Positions 1 through 9,175 of a DNA stretch of 34,941 nucleotides are shown piece by piece. Both the position numbers and the translations under genes were made by a program. This DNA is from an uncultured delta proteobacterium. Its GTDB lineage: Bacteria; Myxococcota_A; Polyangia; Polyangiales; Polyangiaceae. Below the pieces are notes generated by a model. It did not search any database. It saw nothing but the letters and a program-made list of their open reading frames with translations, and was not told the origin of the DNA. The stretch spans positions 1 through 34,941 of the forward strand of contig CAITIQ010000529.1 in assembly GCA_903892415.1 (NCBI GenBank). The letters are read 5' to 3'. The first letter of the stretch is position 1. Every line of letters starts with the position of its first letter.

Positions 1-1
1 C

Positions 2-166
2 GAGAAGGGCTACGTCGAGCTGGCAGAGCAGACGGGCAAAAATGTCGCGAAAGTGAAGGCTGAGTATCGGGATCCCAAGCGTCGCGAGATGCTGATCGCG
101 ATGATCCTCGAAGACAAGATCTTGGATCTTCTCGAGGGCGCGGCAGTCACGACCGAGACGGAGTAG
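2..166 (+). CDS. tig: Trigger factor, C-terminal fragment (gene continues upstream of the window)
   Basis: An open frame enters from the left edge and ends at a TAG at 164-166. It encodes about 54 residues that finish in an acidic tail (LLEGAAVTTETE). The segment VKAEYRDPKRREMLIAMI followed by EDKILDLL matches the helical C-terminal chaperone domain of trigger factor, the ribosome-bound peptidyl-prolyl isomerase/chaperone for nascent chains. The order tig-clpP-clpX-lon is the classic conserved bacterial arrangement and supports the call strongly, since the fragment alone is short. The N-terminal ribosome-binding and PPIase domains lie outside the window. A 14-bp hairpin follows the stop codon. 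Confidence 0.85.
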   Translation, partial: EKGYVELAEQTGKNVAKVKAEYRDPKRREMLIAMILEDKILDLLEGAAVTTETE

Positions 167-188
167 TTCTCGGCAGTCTCGGTACGTG

Positions 189-221
189 CCAAGGTGTCGT
201 TCTAACTGAACGACATCTTGG
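189..221 (+). terminator. Strong hairpin between tig and clpP
   Basis: A 14-bp stem (189-202 with 208-221, one G-U pair) encloses a 5-nt loop, TAACT. No T-tract follows, so it could be a terminator lacking a U-run, an mRNA-stabilising 3' end for tig, or an attenuator ahead of clpP. The rest of the 170-bp gap holds no gene. The clpP promoter should lie between this hairpin and 324, but I see no clear -35/-10 pair. Confidence 0.55.
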
Positions 222-336
222 TGCAGGCTGGACTGAAGCGCGCTAAGGTTCGCCCGTGTGCGGCACCGCTCGCGTTTGTCGTGTGTGCCCACTGAAACCT
301 GATTCCAACTGATCGAGACTTCCCGAGGGACGACGA

Positions 337-1071
337 ATGCGGCGAATCGAAAACCGGACGCAGGCGATGCACTTCTTAGAAGCGAATGGAGCCGAGCTTC
401 AGGATCGCTCGCGAGCAGAGGCCGAGCGCGCCCACTACATCATTCCGAGCGTCACCGAAACGACCCACCGCGGTGAGCGCGAGTGGCACATCTTCAGTCG
501 GCTACTGAAAGACCGTATTGTCTTCCTGGGCACCGAGATTGATGACTTCGTTTGCAACGCAGTCATCGCCCAGCTGTTGTTCCTGGATAGCGAGGACCCC
601 GAGAAGGATGTGCAGCTCTACATCAACAGCCCTGGCGGCGTGGTAACGAGCGGCATCGGCATCTTCGACACGATGCAGTTCATTCACTGCCCAGTCTCGA
701 CGATCTGCTTGGGCCAGGCGGCCTCAATGGGGGCCGTCTTGCTGGCGGCAGGCCAGAAGAAGCGCCGCTATTCGCTGCCCAACTCGCGAATCATGGTTCA
801 CCAGCCGCTTGGTGGTGCACGCGGGCAAGCGACCGATATTGAGATCCAGGCCCGGGAGATCAAGCGGCTGAAGGAACTGTTGGTGGGCATTCTGGCCAAG
901 GCAACAGAGAAAGATCCGGCGCAGATCAGCAAAGATCTCGACCGCGACTTCTACCTCACCCCGGTCGAGGCCAAAGAGTACGGTCTGATCGACGAGGTGT
1001 TTCCGCCTCGCGAGAAGACGGTTCGGGACGAGAAGTCGGGCGAGAAGAAGACGGACAAGACACTAAAGTGA
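337..1071 (+). CDS. clpP: ATP-dependent Clp protease proteolytic subunit ClpP
   Basis: This is the serine peptidase that forms the tetradecameric barrel of the cytosolic Clp protease and is fed by ClpX, encoded next. The catalytic triad is visible as Ser130 (GQAASMGA), His155 (MVHQPLGG) and Asp204 (DRDFYLT). The spacings of 25 and 49 residues equal those of E. coli ClpP. About 33 residues precede the conserved HYIIPSV start of the mature fold, consistent with a propeptide. A Lys/Glu-rich tail of about 20 residues follows the fold, making it longer (244 aa) than usual. The ATG at 337 has GAGGGA at 325-330 with a 6-nt spacer. An internal Met11 (367) is the alternative start. The gene lies between tig and clpX, its usual place. 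Confidence 0.97.
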   Translation: MRRIENRTQAMHFLEANGAELQDRSRAEAERAHYIIPSVTETTHRGEREWHIFSRLLKDRIVFLGTEIDDFVCNAVIAQLLFLDSEDPEKDVQLYINSPGGVVTSGIGIFDTMQFIHCPVSTICLGQAASMGAVLLAAGQKKRRYSLPNSRIMVHQPLGGARGQATDIEIQAREIKRLKELLVGILAKATEKDPAQISKDLDRDFYLTPVEAKEYGLIDEVFPPREKTVRDEKSGEKKTDKTLK

Positions 1072-1075
1072 AAGA

Positions 1076-1105
1076 ACGGCTCGGCTCACAACGTTGCCGA
1101 GCCGT
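1076..1105 (+). terminator. Hairpin after clpP
   Basis: A perfect 10-bp stem, ACGGCTCGGC at 1076-1085 with GCCGAGCCGT at 1096-1105, has a 10-nt loop and starts 5 nt after the clpP stop. No T-run follows. It is probably a partial terminator or processing site in the clpP-clpX interval. Confidence 0.55.
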
Positions 1106-1187
1106 CCGACCAGGTCTAGACTGCGGGCCAATTGATCCGTGGGCTTATAGAGCGATTCAGTGCGACTAAGCGCGCCTAGGGCGCGTG

Positions 1188-2468
1188 ATGTTCTGCGAGG
1201 CGGAAGTGGAGAGAAGGCGGGACGATCACGGGAGCGGAAACCTCAGTTGCTCTTTCTGCGGAAAGTCGCAGAAAGAGGTCAAAAAGCTCATCGCTGGACC
1301 GACGGTCTACATCTGCGACGAGTGCATTGGCCTTTGCAACGACATCATCGCTGAGGAGGTGGAAAAGGAGGAACCGCAGAGCGGAACGACTCCGATCCCC
1401 AAGCCCTCGGAGATCAAGGCCATCCTCGACGAGTACGTCGTCGGTCAGGACAGGGCTAAAAAGATTTTGTCGGTAGCGGTACACAACCACTACAAGCGAA
1501 TCGACTCGAAGGTCGCTGCGGGCGAAGTCGAGCTGCAGAAGTCGAACATCATCTTGCTTGGGCCGACCGGAAGCGGCAAGACACTGCTTGCCCAGACCCT
1601 GGCGAAGATCATCAACGTGCCGTTTGCGATCGCCGACGCGACCACGCTCACGGAAGCTGGCTACGTAGGCGAGGACGTCGAGAACATCATCGTCCAGCTG
1701 CTTCAGAACGCGGACCACGACGTGGAGCGGGCGCAGCGGGGCATCGTCTACATCGATGAAATCGACAAGATTAGCCGCAAGAGCGACAATCCCTCGATAA
1801 CCCGTGACGTGTCTGGGGAGGGGGTTCAGCAGGCGCTCCTGAAAATCATCGAAGGGACGATTGCGAATGTGCCGCCCAAGGGTGGGCGCAAGCATCCTCA
1901 GCAAGACTTTTTACAAGTCGACACGGTCAACATCCTCTTTATCTGTGGTGGCGCCTTTGTTGGACTCGACCAGATCATTCAGAGGCGCATCGGTCAGAGC
2001 GCTATCGGTTTTGGTTCAGAGGTGCGCAGCAAGAAGGAGCTGAAGTTGGGTGAGCTTCTCGGTCAGGTGCAGCCTGAAGACTTGTTGAAGTTCGGCCTGA
2101 TCCCCGAGTTCATCGGGCGCCTGCCGATCGTGGCGACCCTCCACGAACTGAACGAGGACGCCCTCATCGACATTCTCACCAAGCCCAAAAACAGCCTCGT
2201 CAAACAGTACCAAAAGCTGTTTGAGATGGACGGGGTCAAGCTCAAGTTCACGCGAGGAGCACTCGTCGCCGTGGCGAAGCAGGCTCTCGAGCGCCACAGC
2301 GGAGCGCGCGGTCTCCGAGCGATCCTTGAGAACGCAATGCTCGACATCATGTACGAAATCCCTTCGCGCACGGGTGTGAAGGAAGTCGTGGTCAACGAGG
2401 AGGTCATCCTCCGTCAAGAGGCTCCGATCATTGTGTACAGCAAAGAGAAGGAAGCCGAGTTGGCCTGA
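1188..2468 (+). CDS. clpX: ClpX, AAA+ unfoldase subunit of ClpXP
   Basis: ClpX recognises, unfolds and threads substrates into ClpP. The N-terminal zinc-binding domain has CSFC at 21-24 and CDEC at 43-46. The AAA+ module shows Walker A GPTGSGKT (125-132), the GYVG pore loop (about 158-161), Walker B IVYIDEID (186-193), the RKH pore motif and the IGF loop (273-275) that docks on ClpP. A sensor-2 GARGLR follows in the C-terminal subdomain. Length is normal for the family. Three starts are possible: GTG 1185, ATG 1188 (AGGG at 1178-1181, 6-nt spacer) and GTG 1206 (GAGG at 1197-1200, 5-nt spacer). I chose ATG 1188, but GTG 1206 gives an N-terminus closer to typical ClpX. Confidence 0.96.
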   Translation: MFCEAEVERRRDDHGSGNLSCSFCGKSQKEVKKLIAGPTVYICDECIGLCNDIIAEEVEKEEPQSGTTPIPKPSEIKAILDEYVVGQDRAKKILSVAVHNHYKRIDSKVAAGEVELQKSNIILLGPTGSGKTLLAQTLAKIINVPFAIADATTLTEAGYVGEDVENIIVQLLQNADHDVERAQRGIVYIDEIDKISRKSDNPSITRDVSGEGVQQALLKIIEGTIANVPPKGGRKHPQQDFLQVDTVNILFICGGAFVGLDQIIQRRIGQSAIGFGSEVRSKKELKLGELLGQVQPEDLLKFGLIPEFIGRLPIVATLHELNEDALIDILTKPKNSLVKQYQKLFEMDGVKLKFTRGALVAVAKQALERHSGARGLRAILENAMLDIMYEIPSRTGVKEVVVNEEVILRQEAPIIVYSKEKEAELA

Positions 2469-2498
2469 GTTTGACTGACTCATCCTTTTTGCTTCCTC

Positions 2499-2517
2499 CA
2501 GCCAGCTCTGCTGGCTG
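2499..2517 (+). terminator. Short hairpin between clpX and lon
   Basis: CAGCCAGC at 2499-2506 pairs with GCTGGCTG at 2510-2517 around a 3-nt loop. It sits in the 77-bp gap between the clpX stop and the lon start, so it may reduce read-through and lower lon expression relative to clpX. No T-run follows. Confidence 0.4.
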
Positions 2518-2545
2518 TGCTTCTATCCTCTGACTGGGCTTCAAC

Positions 2546-5023
<2,478 letters not shown>

Positions 5024-5055
5024 TTGAGCGTCAGCGTCCTTTGGGATGATGGAAA

Positions 5056-5086
5056 GGGAGGCTCCGCCCAACCAGCGCAGCCTCCC
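5056..5086. terminator. Bidirectional terminator between lon and purH
   Basis: GGGAGGCT at 5056-5063 is the exact reverse complement of AGCCTCCC at 5079-5086, with a 15-nt loop. It sits midway between the convergent stops of lon (5023) and purH (5094), the expected place for a shared terminator. The flanks have only short A or T runs. Confidence 0.6.
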
Positions 5087-5093
5087 ATCAAAC

Positions 5094-6665
5094 TCAGTGT
5101 CGGAAGTGGCGCGCGCCGGTGAAGACCATCGCGAGGCCGAGTTCGTCCGCTTTGGCAATGACCTCGGCATCCTTAACGCTACCTCCCGGCTGCGCAATCG
5201 CGCTTACTCCCGCCTGGCTGGCGAGTTCAATGCCGTCAGCGAAGGGGAAGAAAGCGTCTGATGCCAGGACCGAACCGCGCGCCTTGTCAGCAGCTTTGCT
5301 GCAGGCGATGCGCACGGACTCCACCCGACTCATCTGCCCGGCACCGACGCCGACCGTCTCGTGCTCACGGGCAAGCACGATGGCGTTCGACTTGACGTGC
5401 TTGCAGACGAGCCAGCTGAAATCGAGCGCTGCTAACTCCTCGGCCGAGGGGGCTCGTTTGGTCACGACCCGAGCACCCACGACTTCCCCTGGACCGCTGC
5501 GGTCGCTTGACTGCGCCACCAACCCACCACTCACGCGTTTGGTGATGAAGGCGGCGGTTTTGCCTGAAAGATCGCCGCAAGCGAGGACTCGAAGGTTCTT
5601 CTTCGAGGAAAGCACCTCGCAGGCGGCGGCGCTGAAGGAAGGGGCCACCACACACTCGAGGAACGTCTCTGCGAGCGCACGGGCAGTTGCTTCGTCCACC
5701 TCTCGGTTGAGCGCTACAATCCCACCGAACGCACTCACGGCGTCTGCCTCTCGCGCCCTTCGGTAGGCAGCCTCGAGCGATTCGGCGCGAGCGACGCCGC
5801 AGGGGTTGGTGTGCTTGACGATCACCGCAGCAGGGCGGTCGAACTCACGAACCGCCTCCAAAGCGGCGTCCAAGTCGACGATGTTGTTGAAGCTGAGCTC
5901 TTTGGCCGAGGGCGTGACGGGGGTTGACCCTGCGATGGTCCCCGCAGACGGGCGCATGTCGCGATAGAAGGCAGCTTGTTGATGAGGGTTTTCGCCGTAA
6001 CGCAGCGAATAGACTCGCTCAAACGGCAGAATGAAATGCTCGGGGAAGGGGGCGCGCTCGGGAGCTGAGTCGAGCGCCGCATCAACTGCGATGGAGCTGA
6101 GGTACCCAGCGATAGTTGCATCGTAAGCTGCTGTTTTGGCGAAGACTTTCGCCGCAAGCCGGCGCCTGGTCGTCGCACTAGTCTGACCGCTATGCTCGCG
6201 CATCTCGCTCAATACCAGCGGATAGTCAGCCGGGTCGCAAACGACCGTGACCCTCTCGTGGTTCTTCGCGGCGCTGCGGAGCATTGACGGGCCTCCGATG
6301 TCGATGTTTTCGATCAACTCTTCGAGCTTACTACTTTGATTTTGCAGCACTTGGTCGAAGGGGTACAGGTTCACGACCACGAGATCGATCGGGGCTGCGC
6401 CAAGCCGCGCTAGGTCGTCAGCGTCAATGGCGCCGCGCTGGAGGAGTCCCCCGTGAATCCGGGGGTGGAGCGTCTTGACCCGGCCGGCCATCACCTCGGG
6501 CGACTCGGTGTAGTCCTCCACTGCGGTTACGGGGATGCCCTCGGCTTGCAGCGCCTTTTGGGTACCTCCCGTGCTCAGCAATATGACGCCCTGCTTCGCT
6601 AGCTCTCGCGCGAAATCCAAGAGCCCACGTTTGTCCGAAACCGAGAGAAGTGCGCGCTTGATCAT
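5094..6665 (-). CDS. purH: Bifunctional AICAR transformylase / IMP cyclohydrolase PurH
   Basis: PurH carries out the last two steps of de novo purine synthesis: AICAR is formylated by 10-formyl-THF, then FAICAR is cyclised to IMP. The N-terminal MGS-like cyclohydrolase domain opens with RALLSVSDK and includes KTLHPRIHGG (64-73). The transformylase domain has RYGENPHQ (222-229) and the catalytic KHTNPCG motif (284-290, containing the Lys-His pair). The C-terminal FADGIELASQAGVSAI and QPGGSVKD segments are standard, and 523 aa is the normal length. The ATG is at 6663-6665. It is divergent from the ParA-like gene, with 165 bp between them, and convergent with lon. It appears to be monocistronic. 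Confidence 0.97.
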   Translation of the reverse strand: MIKRALLSVSDKRGLLDFARELAKQGVILLSTGGTQKALQAEGIPVTAVEDYTESPEVMAGRVKTLHPRIHGGLLQRGAIDADDLARLGAAPIDLVVVNLYPFDQVLQNQSSKLEELIENIDIGGPSMLRSAAKNHERVTVVCDPADYPLVLSEMREHSGQTSATTRRRLAAKVFAKTAAYDATIAGYLSSIAVDAALDSAPERAPFPEHFILPFERVYSLRYGENPHQQAAFYRDMRPSAGTIAGSTPVTPSAKELSFNNIVDLDAALEAVREFDRPAAVIVKHTNPCGVARAESLEAAYRRAREADAVSAFGGIVALNREVDEATARALAETFLECVVAPSFSAAACEVLSSKKNLRVLACGDLSGKTAAFITKRVSGGLVAQSSDRSGPGEVVGARVVTKRAPSAEELAALDFSWLVCKHVKSNAIVLAREHETVGVGAGQMSRVESVRIACSKAADKARGSVLASDAFFPFADGIELASQAGVSAIAQPGGSVKDAEVIAKADELGLAMVFTGARHFRH

Positions 6666-6830
6666 GCCGCCCGCTTAGCCCTGCCGTGCCCGCAAAACCA
6701 GCGAAACCACGCCGCGGGTCCTGCAGAGGCTGCACAACCAACTTCGAAAACTTGGCCACGTGTTTCGACCTGTGGTGATGAGTGGGCCCTGCGGCGCCCG
6801 GGTGGTGCCGTTTGCCCAAGGAGTTCCTGC

Positions 6831-8105
6831 GTGTCCATTCGCGAATCGTGCAGCGTTTGCACCTCTGCTTTCGACGTCCAGTTCCGCTACCAAATGGAGG
6901 AACAAGAAGGCGGTTTTGCATTCTTCTGTTCTCAGAAGTGCCTTGAGATCAGCCAGAAACGCGCGACCACCGGGGCCGTGTGTGGAGCCTGTTCGAAGCG
7001 CTTCGCTGTCTCGCTTGCAGCGCAACTCGTTTACGTCAAAGGCAAGCGCCACTACGCCTGTAGCACCGAGTGCCGGGCGCAGATCCAGCGCGAAGCTGAT
7101 GGTCTGACCCTTGGGGAAATGTGTCAACAGCCTCAGGCTCCTGCCTCGGTTCCGTCCGTTCGCGTGGACGCGCCGGCCGCGGTGCCGACCTTAGCCTCGC
7201 CGAGCGCCGTGTCGCCTGCCGCAAGGCCAGCGGCGAAGTCCGGGGTGGTCGTGCCTGTGATGCAGCCTCGCCAACGAGCGGACGCGAGCGCGCCCAGCGA
7301 GACGCCCCGTGTGCTCGCCGTCTTCAACCACAAGGGCGGCACCGGCAAGACCACGAGCGCTGTGAGTGTCGCCGCCGGCCTCGCCCTAGCTGGAAACCGT
7401 GTGCTCTTGGTAGACACCGACGCGCAAGGCAACGTGGCCGTTTCGCTTGGAGCTTCCAGTGAGCGCTCGCTCTACCACGTGCTCGTGATGGGCCTCTCGA
7501 TCCAGCAAGCGGTCAAACCCGTGCGAGAGAACCTCGATCTGCTGCCCTCGAACGAGACGCTGGCAGCAGCCGAATTGTACCTAGCCGGGCGTCAGAACCG
7601 AGACCGGGTGTTGCGCGACCGACTTCACGCAGCGACTTCGAGCTACGACTACGTCGTGATCGATTGCTCGCCGAGTCTGTCGCTGATGAACCAGAACGCG
7701 CTTGTGTTTGCCGACAGCGTGTTGGTCCCCGTCGCGTGTGACTACCTGTCGCTCGTCGGTGTGCGCCAGGTGATCAAGACCATCAAGAATGTCAACTCAC
7801 TGCTGCATCACCCCGTTCAAATCTGGGGCGTCCTTCCGACCTTCTTCGACGCTCGAGCGAAGATTTGTCACGAGGCCGTGCAGACGTTGAAGGAGCACTT
7901 TGGCGATCGTTGTCTGCCTCCGGTGCGTGCGGCGATCAAAGTCAAAGAGGCTCCTGCCCAGGGGCAAACCATCTTCGAGTACGCCGCCGGTATGAGCGCC
8001 GCGGACGACTACATGACAGTCGTGAAGCGACTGTGCGCGAGTCGGGAACGAGCCAAAAACGTCCCTCTCGCCGAGAAACCGCAACAAGCCGCTGCCGCTC
8101 TTTAG
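6831..8105 (+). CDS. ParA/MinD-type ATPase with two N-terminal Cys4 zinc modules
   Basis: This 424-aa protein has three parts. Residues 1-90 hold two cysteine modules of identical spacing: C7-x2-C10-x22-C33-x3-C37 and C51-x2-C54-x22-C77-x3-C81. This pattern resembles TRASH/MYM/YHS-type treble-clef zinc sites. Residues about 95-158 are an Ala/Pro-rich linker. Residues 160-400 form a ParA-family ATPase with the deviant Walker A KGGTGKTT (168-175, signature Lys168), DTDAQGN (195-201) and Walker B VVIDCSPSL. ParA proteins position chromosomes, plasmids or protein clusters by ATP-dependent dimerisation on DNA; the cargo here is unknown. GTG 6831 has an excellent AAGGAG at 6818-6823 with a 7-nt spacer. 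The ribbon-helix-helix gene begins 32 bp downstream, with no ParB or parS recognised nearby. The ATPase call is firm. Zinc binding is inferred. Confidence 0.9.
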   Translation: MSIRESCSVCTSAFDVQFRYQMEEQEGGFAFFCSQKCLEISQKRATTGAVCGACSKRFAVSLAAQLVYVKGKRHYACSTECRAQIQREADGLTLGEMCQQPQAPASVPSVRVDAPAAVPTLASPSAVSPAARPAAKSGVVVPVMQPRQRADASAPSETPRVLAVFNHKGGTGKTTSAVSVAAGLALAGNRVLLVDTDAQGNVAVSLGASSERSLYHVLVMGLSIQQAVKPVRENLDLLPSNETLAAAELYLAGRQNRDRVLRDRLHAATSSYDYVVIDCSPSLSLMNQNALVFADSVLVPVACDYLSLVGVRQVIKTIKNVNSLLHHPVQIWGVLPTFFDARAKICHEAVQTLKEHFGDRCLPPVRAAIKVKEAPAQGQTIFEYAAGMSAADDYMTVVKRLCASRERAKNVPLAEKPQQAAAAL

Positions 8106-8137
8106 GCCGCCGCACGACCAGACTTTTGGAGGAAACC

Positions 8138-8431
8138 ATGGGTAGCGATGACGGACAGCGAGGGTGGGGTCTGCTCGACCGAGCGGAAGTTGAAGGCGTC
8201 CTTTCGGGCAGCTTCTATTCGAAGAGCCGCAGCAGTAGGCCGCCGAAGGATGCTGCGAAGCCTGAGCACTACAAGGTGATCTGCATTTCGATGTACACCG
8301 ACGACCTCAAGAAGCTCGACGATATGGTGGATACGCTGAAGGCGAAGGGCCTCACCAAGGCAAGCCGCAGTGCGCTGATTCGCCATGCGCTCGCGACGGT
8401 GGACCTCGAAAAGGTGCCGCGCGGGATCTGA
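8138..8431 (+). CDS. Ribbon-helix-helix DNA-binding protein, probable ParA partner
   Basis: A 97-aa protein starts at ATG 8138 behind GGAGGAAA with good spacing; a longer reading of the same frame has no such site. Residues 1-43 are polar and probably disordered. Residues 45-93 fit the CopG/Arc/MetJ-like fold: a beta-strand (YKVICISM), a helix (TDDLKKLDDMVDTLKAK) and a second helix (SRSALIRHALATVDL). Such proteins bind DNA as dimers. It lies 32 bp after the ParA-like gene, the position ParB occupies in type Ib and pSM19035-omega-like partition modules, where an RHH protein pairs with ParA. That supports, but does not prove, a partition or positioning role or autorepression of the cassette. 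The N-terminal tail could stimulate the ATPase. Confidence 0.75.
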   Translation: MGSDDGQRGWGLLDRAEVEGVLSGSFYSKSRSSRPPKDAAKPEHYKVICISMYTDDLKKLDDMVDTLKAKGLTKASRSALIRHALATVDLEKVPRGI

Positions 8432-8434
8432 ATC

Positions 8435-8455
8435 TCCGTCGCAAGAGCCGACGGA
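8435..8455 (+). terminator. Small hairpin after the RHH gene
   Basis: TCCGTCG (8435-8441) pairs with CGACGGA (8449-8455) around a 7-nt loop, directly after the RHH stop codon. It is followed by AACTTT, a weak T-run. It may be a partial terminator separating the ParA-RHH pair from the next small gene. Confidence 0.4.
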
Positions 8456-8493
8456 AACTTTGCCGATTGCCCGCTGTGTAGAACAGTTCGGGC

Positions 8494-8841
8494 ATGGAAT
8501 CGTGTCGTCGTGTCTGCCGGTCTTCTGTCAAGAGTCTCGCCCTCGAGTTCCTGCTCAGCGCAGAGCAAGAACGCTCGGGGGCTTCGTGTTTGGCGGTGAG
8601 CACGCTCGAGGGGCTGAGCGTTTCTGGGGTAGGGGATCTGGACCCGGCCCTAGCGGCAGCGGTCTCCTCCCTACGTATGGAGGGAAGGTTGGGACACCCT
8701 CTACTTGCGTCGCTTAGCGACCGCGCTTTTGCGATGAGCGTGGTGCAGCTCAACGACGGCCAACGTGTGCTTGTCACAAAGGTCGATGGTGGTCCGGTTT
8801 CACGCGAACTCGAGCGAGCGGTCGTGCGCATTCTCTCGTAG
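8494..8841 (+). CDS. Small protein of unknown function, possibly roadblock/LC7-like
   Basis: This 115-aa frame is probably a real gene: its codon choice and alternating hydrophobic pattern look coding and it fills the gap between two small genes. I do not recognise a family with certainty. The segment CLAVSTLEGLSVSGVGD followed by a helix (PALAAAVSSLR), then a strand pair (FAMSVVQLNDGQRVLVTKV) and a last helix (SRELERAVVRILS), resembles roadblock/LC7 proteins such as MglB. These are small dimeric regulators of Ras-like GTPases. No GTPase gene is nearby. The ATG at 8494 lacks a clear ribosome-binding site, so the first 10-15 residues are doubtful. It follows the ParA-RHH pair in the same direction at a distance of 62 bp. 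Confidence 0.55.
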   Translation: MESCRRVCRSSVKSLALEFLLSAEQERSGASCLAVSTLEGLSVSGVGDLDPALAAAVSSLRMEGRLGHPLLASLSDRAFAMSVVQLNDGQRVLVTKVDGGPVSRELERAVVRILS

Positions 8842-8893
8842 CTGCGAGCGGCGAGCTGTTTGACGCCTCGGGGAGGCAGGGCTACGCGAAGGC

Positions 8894-9106
8894 ATGGCCA
8901 ACATCTCCTCGATTCTCGATAAATCGTTTGAAGGCAAAGAGTTCGCAGAGCTGGCAGACGCGCCGGTGAGTGCTTTGCAGGGCGTCTCGGAAGCCGATAG
9001 TGCCGCGCTCAAGAGCGCGCTTGGCATCAGCACGATCCGCGATCTTGCGACCAACAAGTTCGTGCTTTGGGCTCAGGCGATCAACAACCTCGCGCCCAAG
9101 AAGTAA
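8894..9106 (+). CDS. Small helix-hairpin-helix-like protein
   Basis: A 70-aa, mostly helical protein. Residues 27-62 (VSALQGVSEADSAALKSALG, then ISTIRDLATNKFVLWAQAI) read like a pair of helix-hairpin-helix motifs of the type 'L-x-G-[IV]-x3-x2-A-L-x3-G-I-x-T-[IV]-x-D-L-A'. This pattern is found in DNA-repair proteins and in small DUF4332-like proteins, and such motifs usually bind DNA backbone or mediate protein contacts. No other domain is present. It is the last gene of the co-directional cassette that starts with the ParA-like gene, 52 bp after the 115-aa gene, and is followed by two hairpins. Whether it works with the ParA-like protein is inference from position only. Confidence 0.65.
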   Translation: MANISSILDKSFEGKEFAELADAPVSALQGVSEADSAALKSALGISTIRDLATNKFVLWAQAINNLAPKK

Positions 9107-9107
9107 T

Positions 9108-9163
9108 TCCACCGCAGGTGGAGCTGCAACGCACCGAAAGAGCCCGAATCACAAGGTTCGGGC
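9108..9163. terminator. Double hairpin between the small HhH gene and the pseudouridine synthase
   Basis: Two stem-loops lie in the 69-bp convergent gap. One is TCCACC/GGTGGA (9108-9113 with 9117-9122, 3-nt loop). The other is GCCCGAA/TTCGGGC (9142-9148 with 9157-9163, 8-nt loop). Together they plausibly end transcription from both sides. Confidence 0.5.
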
Positions 9164-9175
9164 GTTGCCTCGACG

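Noticed and set aside
1176..1904. 242-codon frame opposite clpX
   Set aside because: It is antisense to conserved ClpX motifs, so it is a codon-bias shadow.
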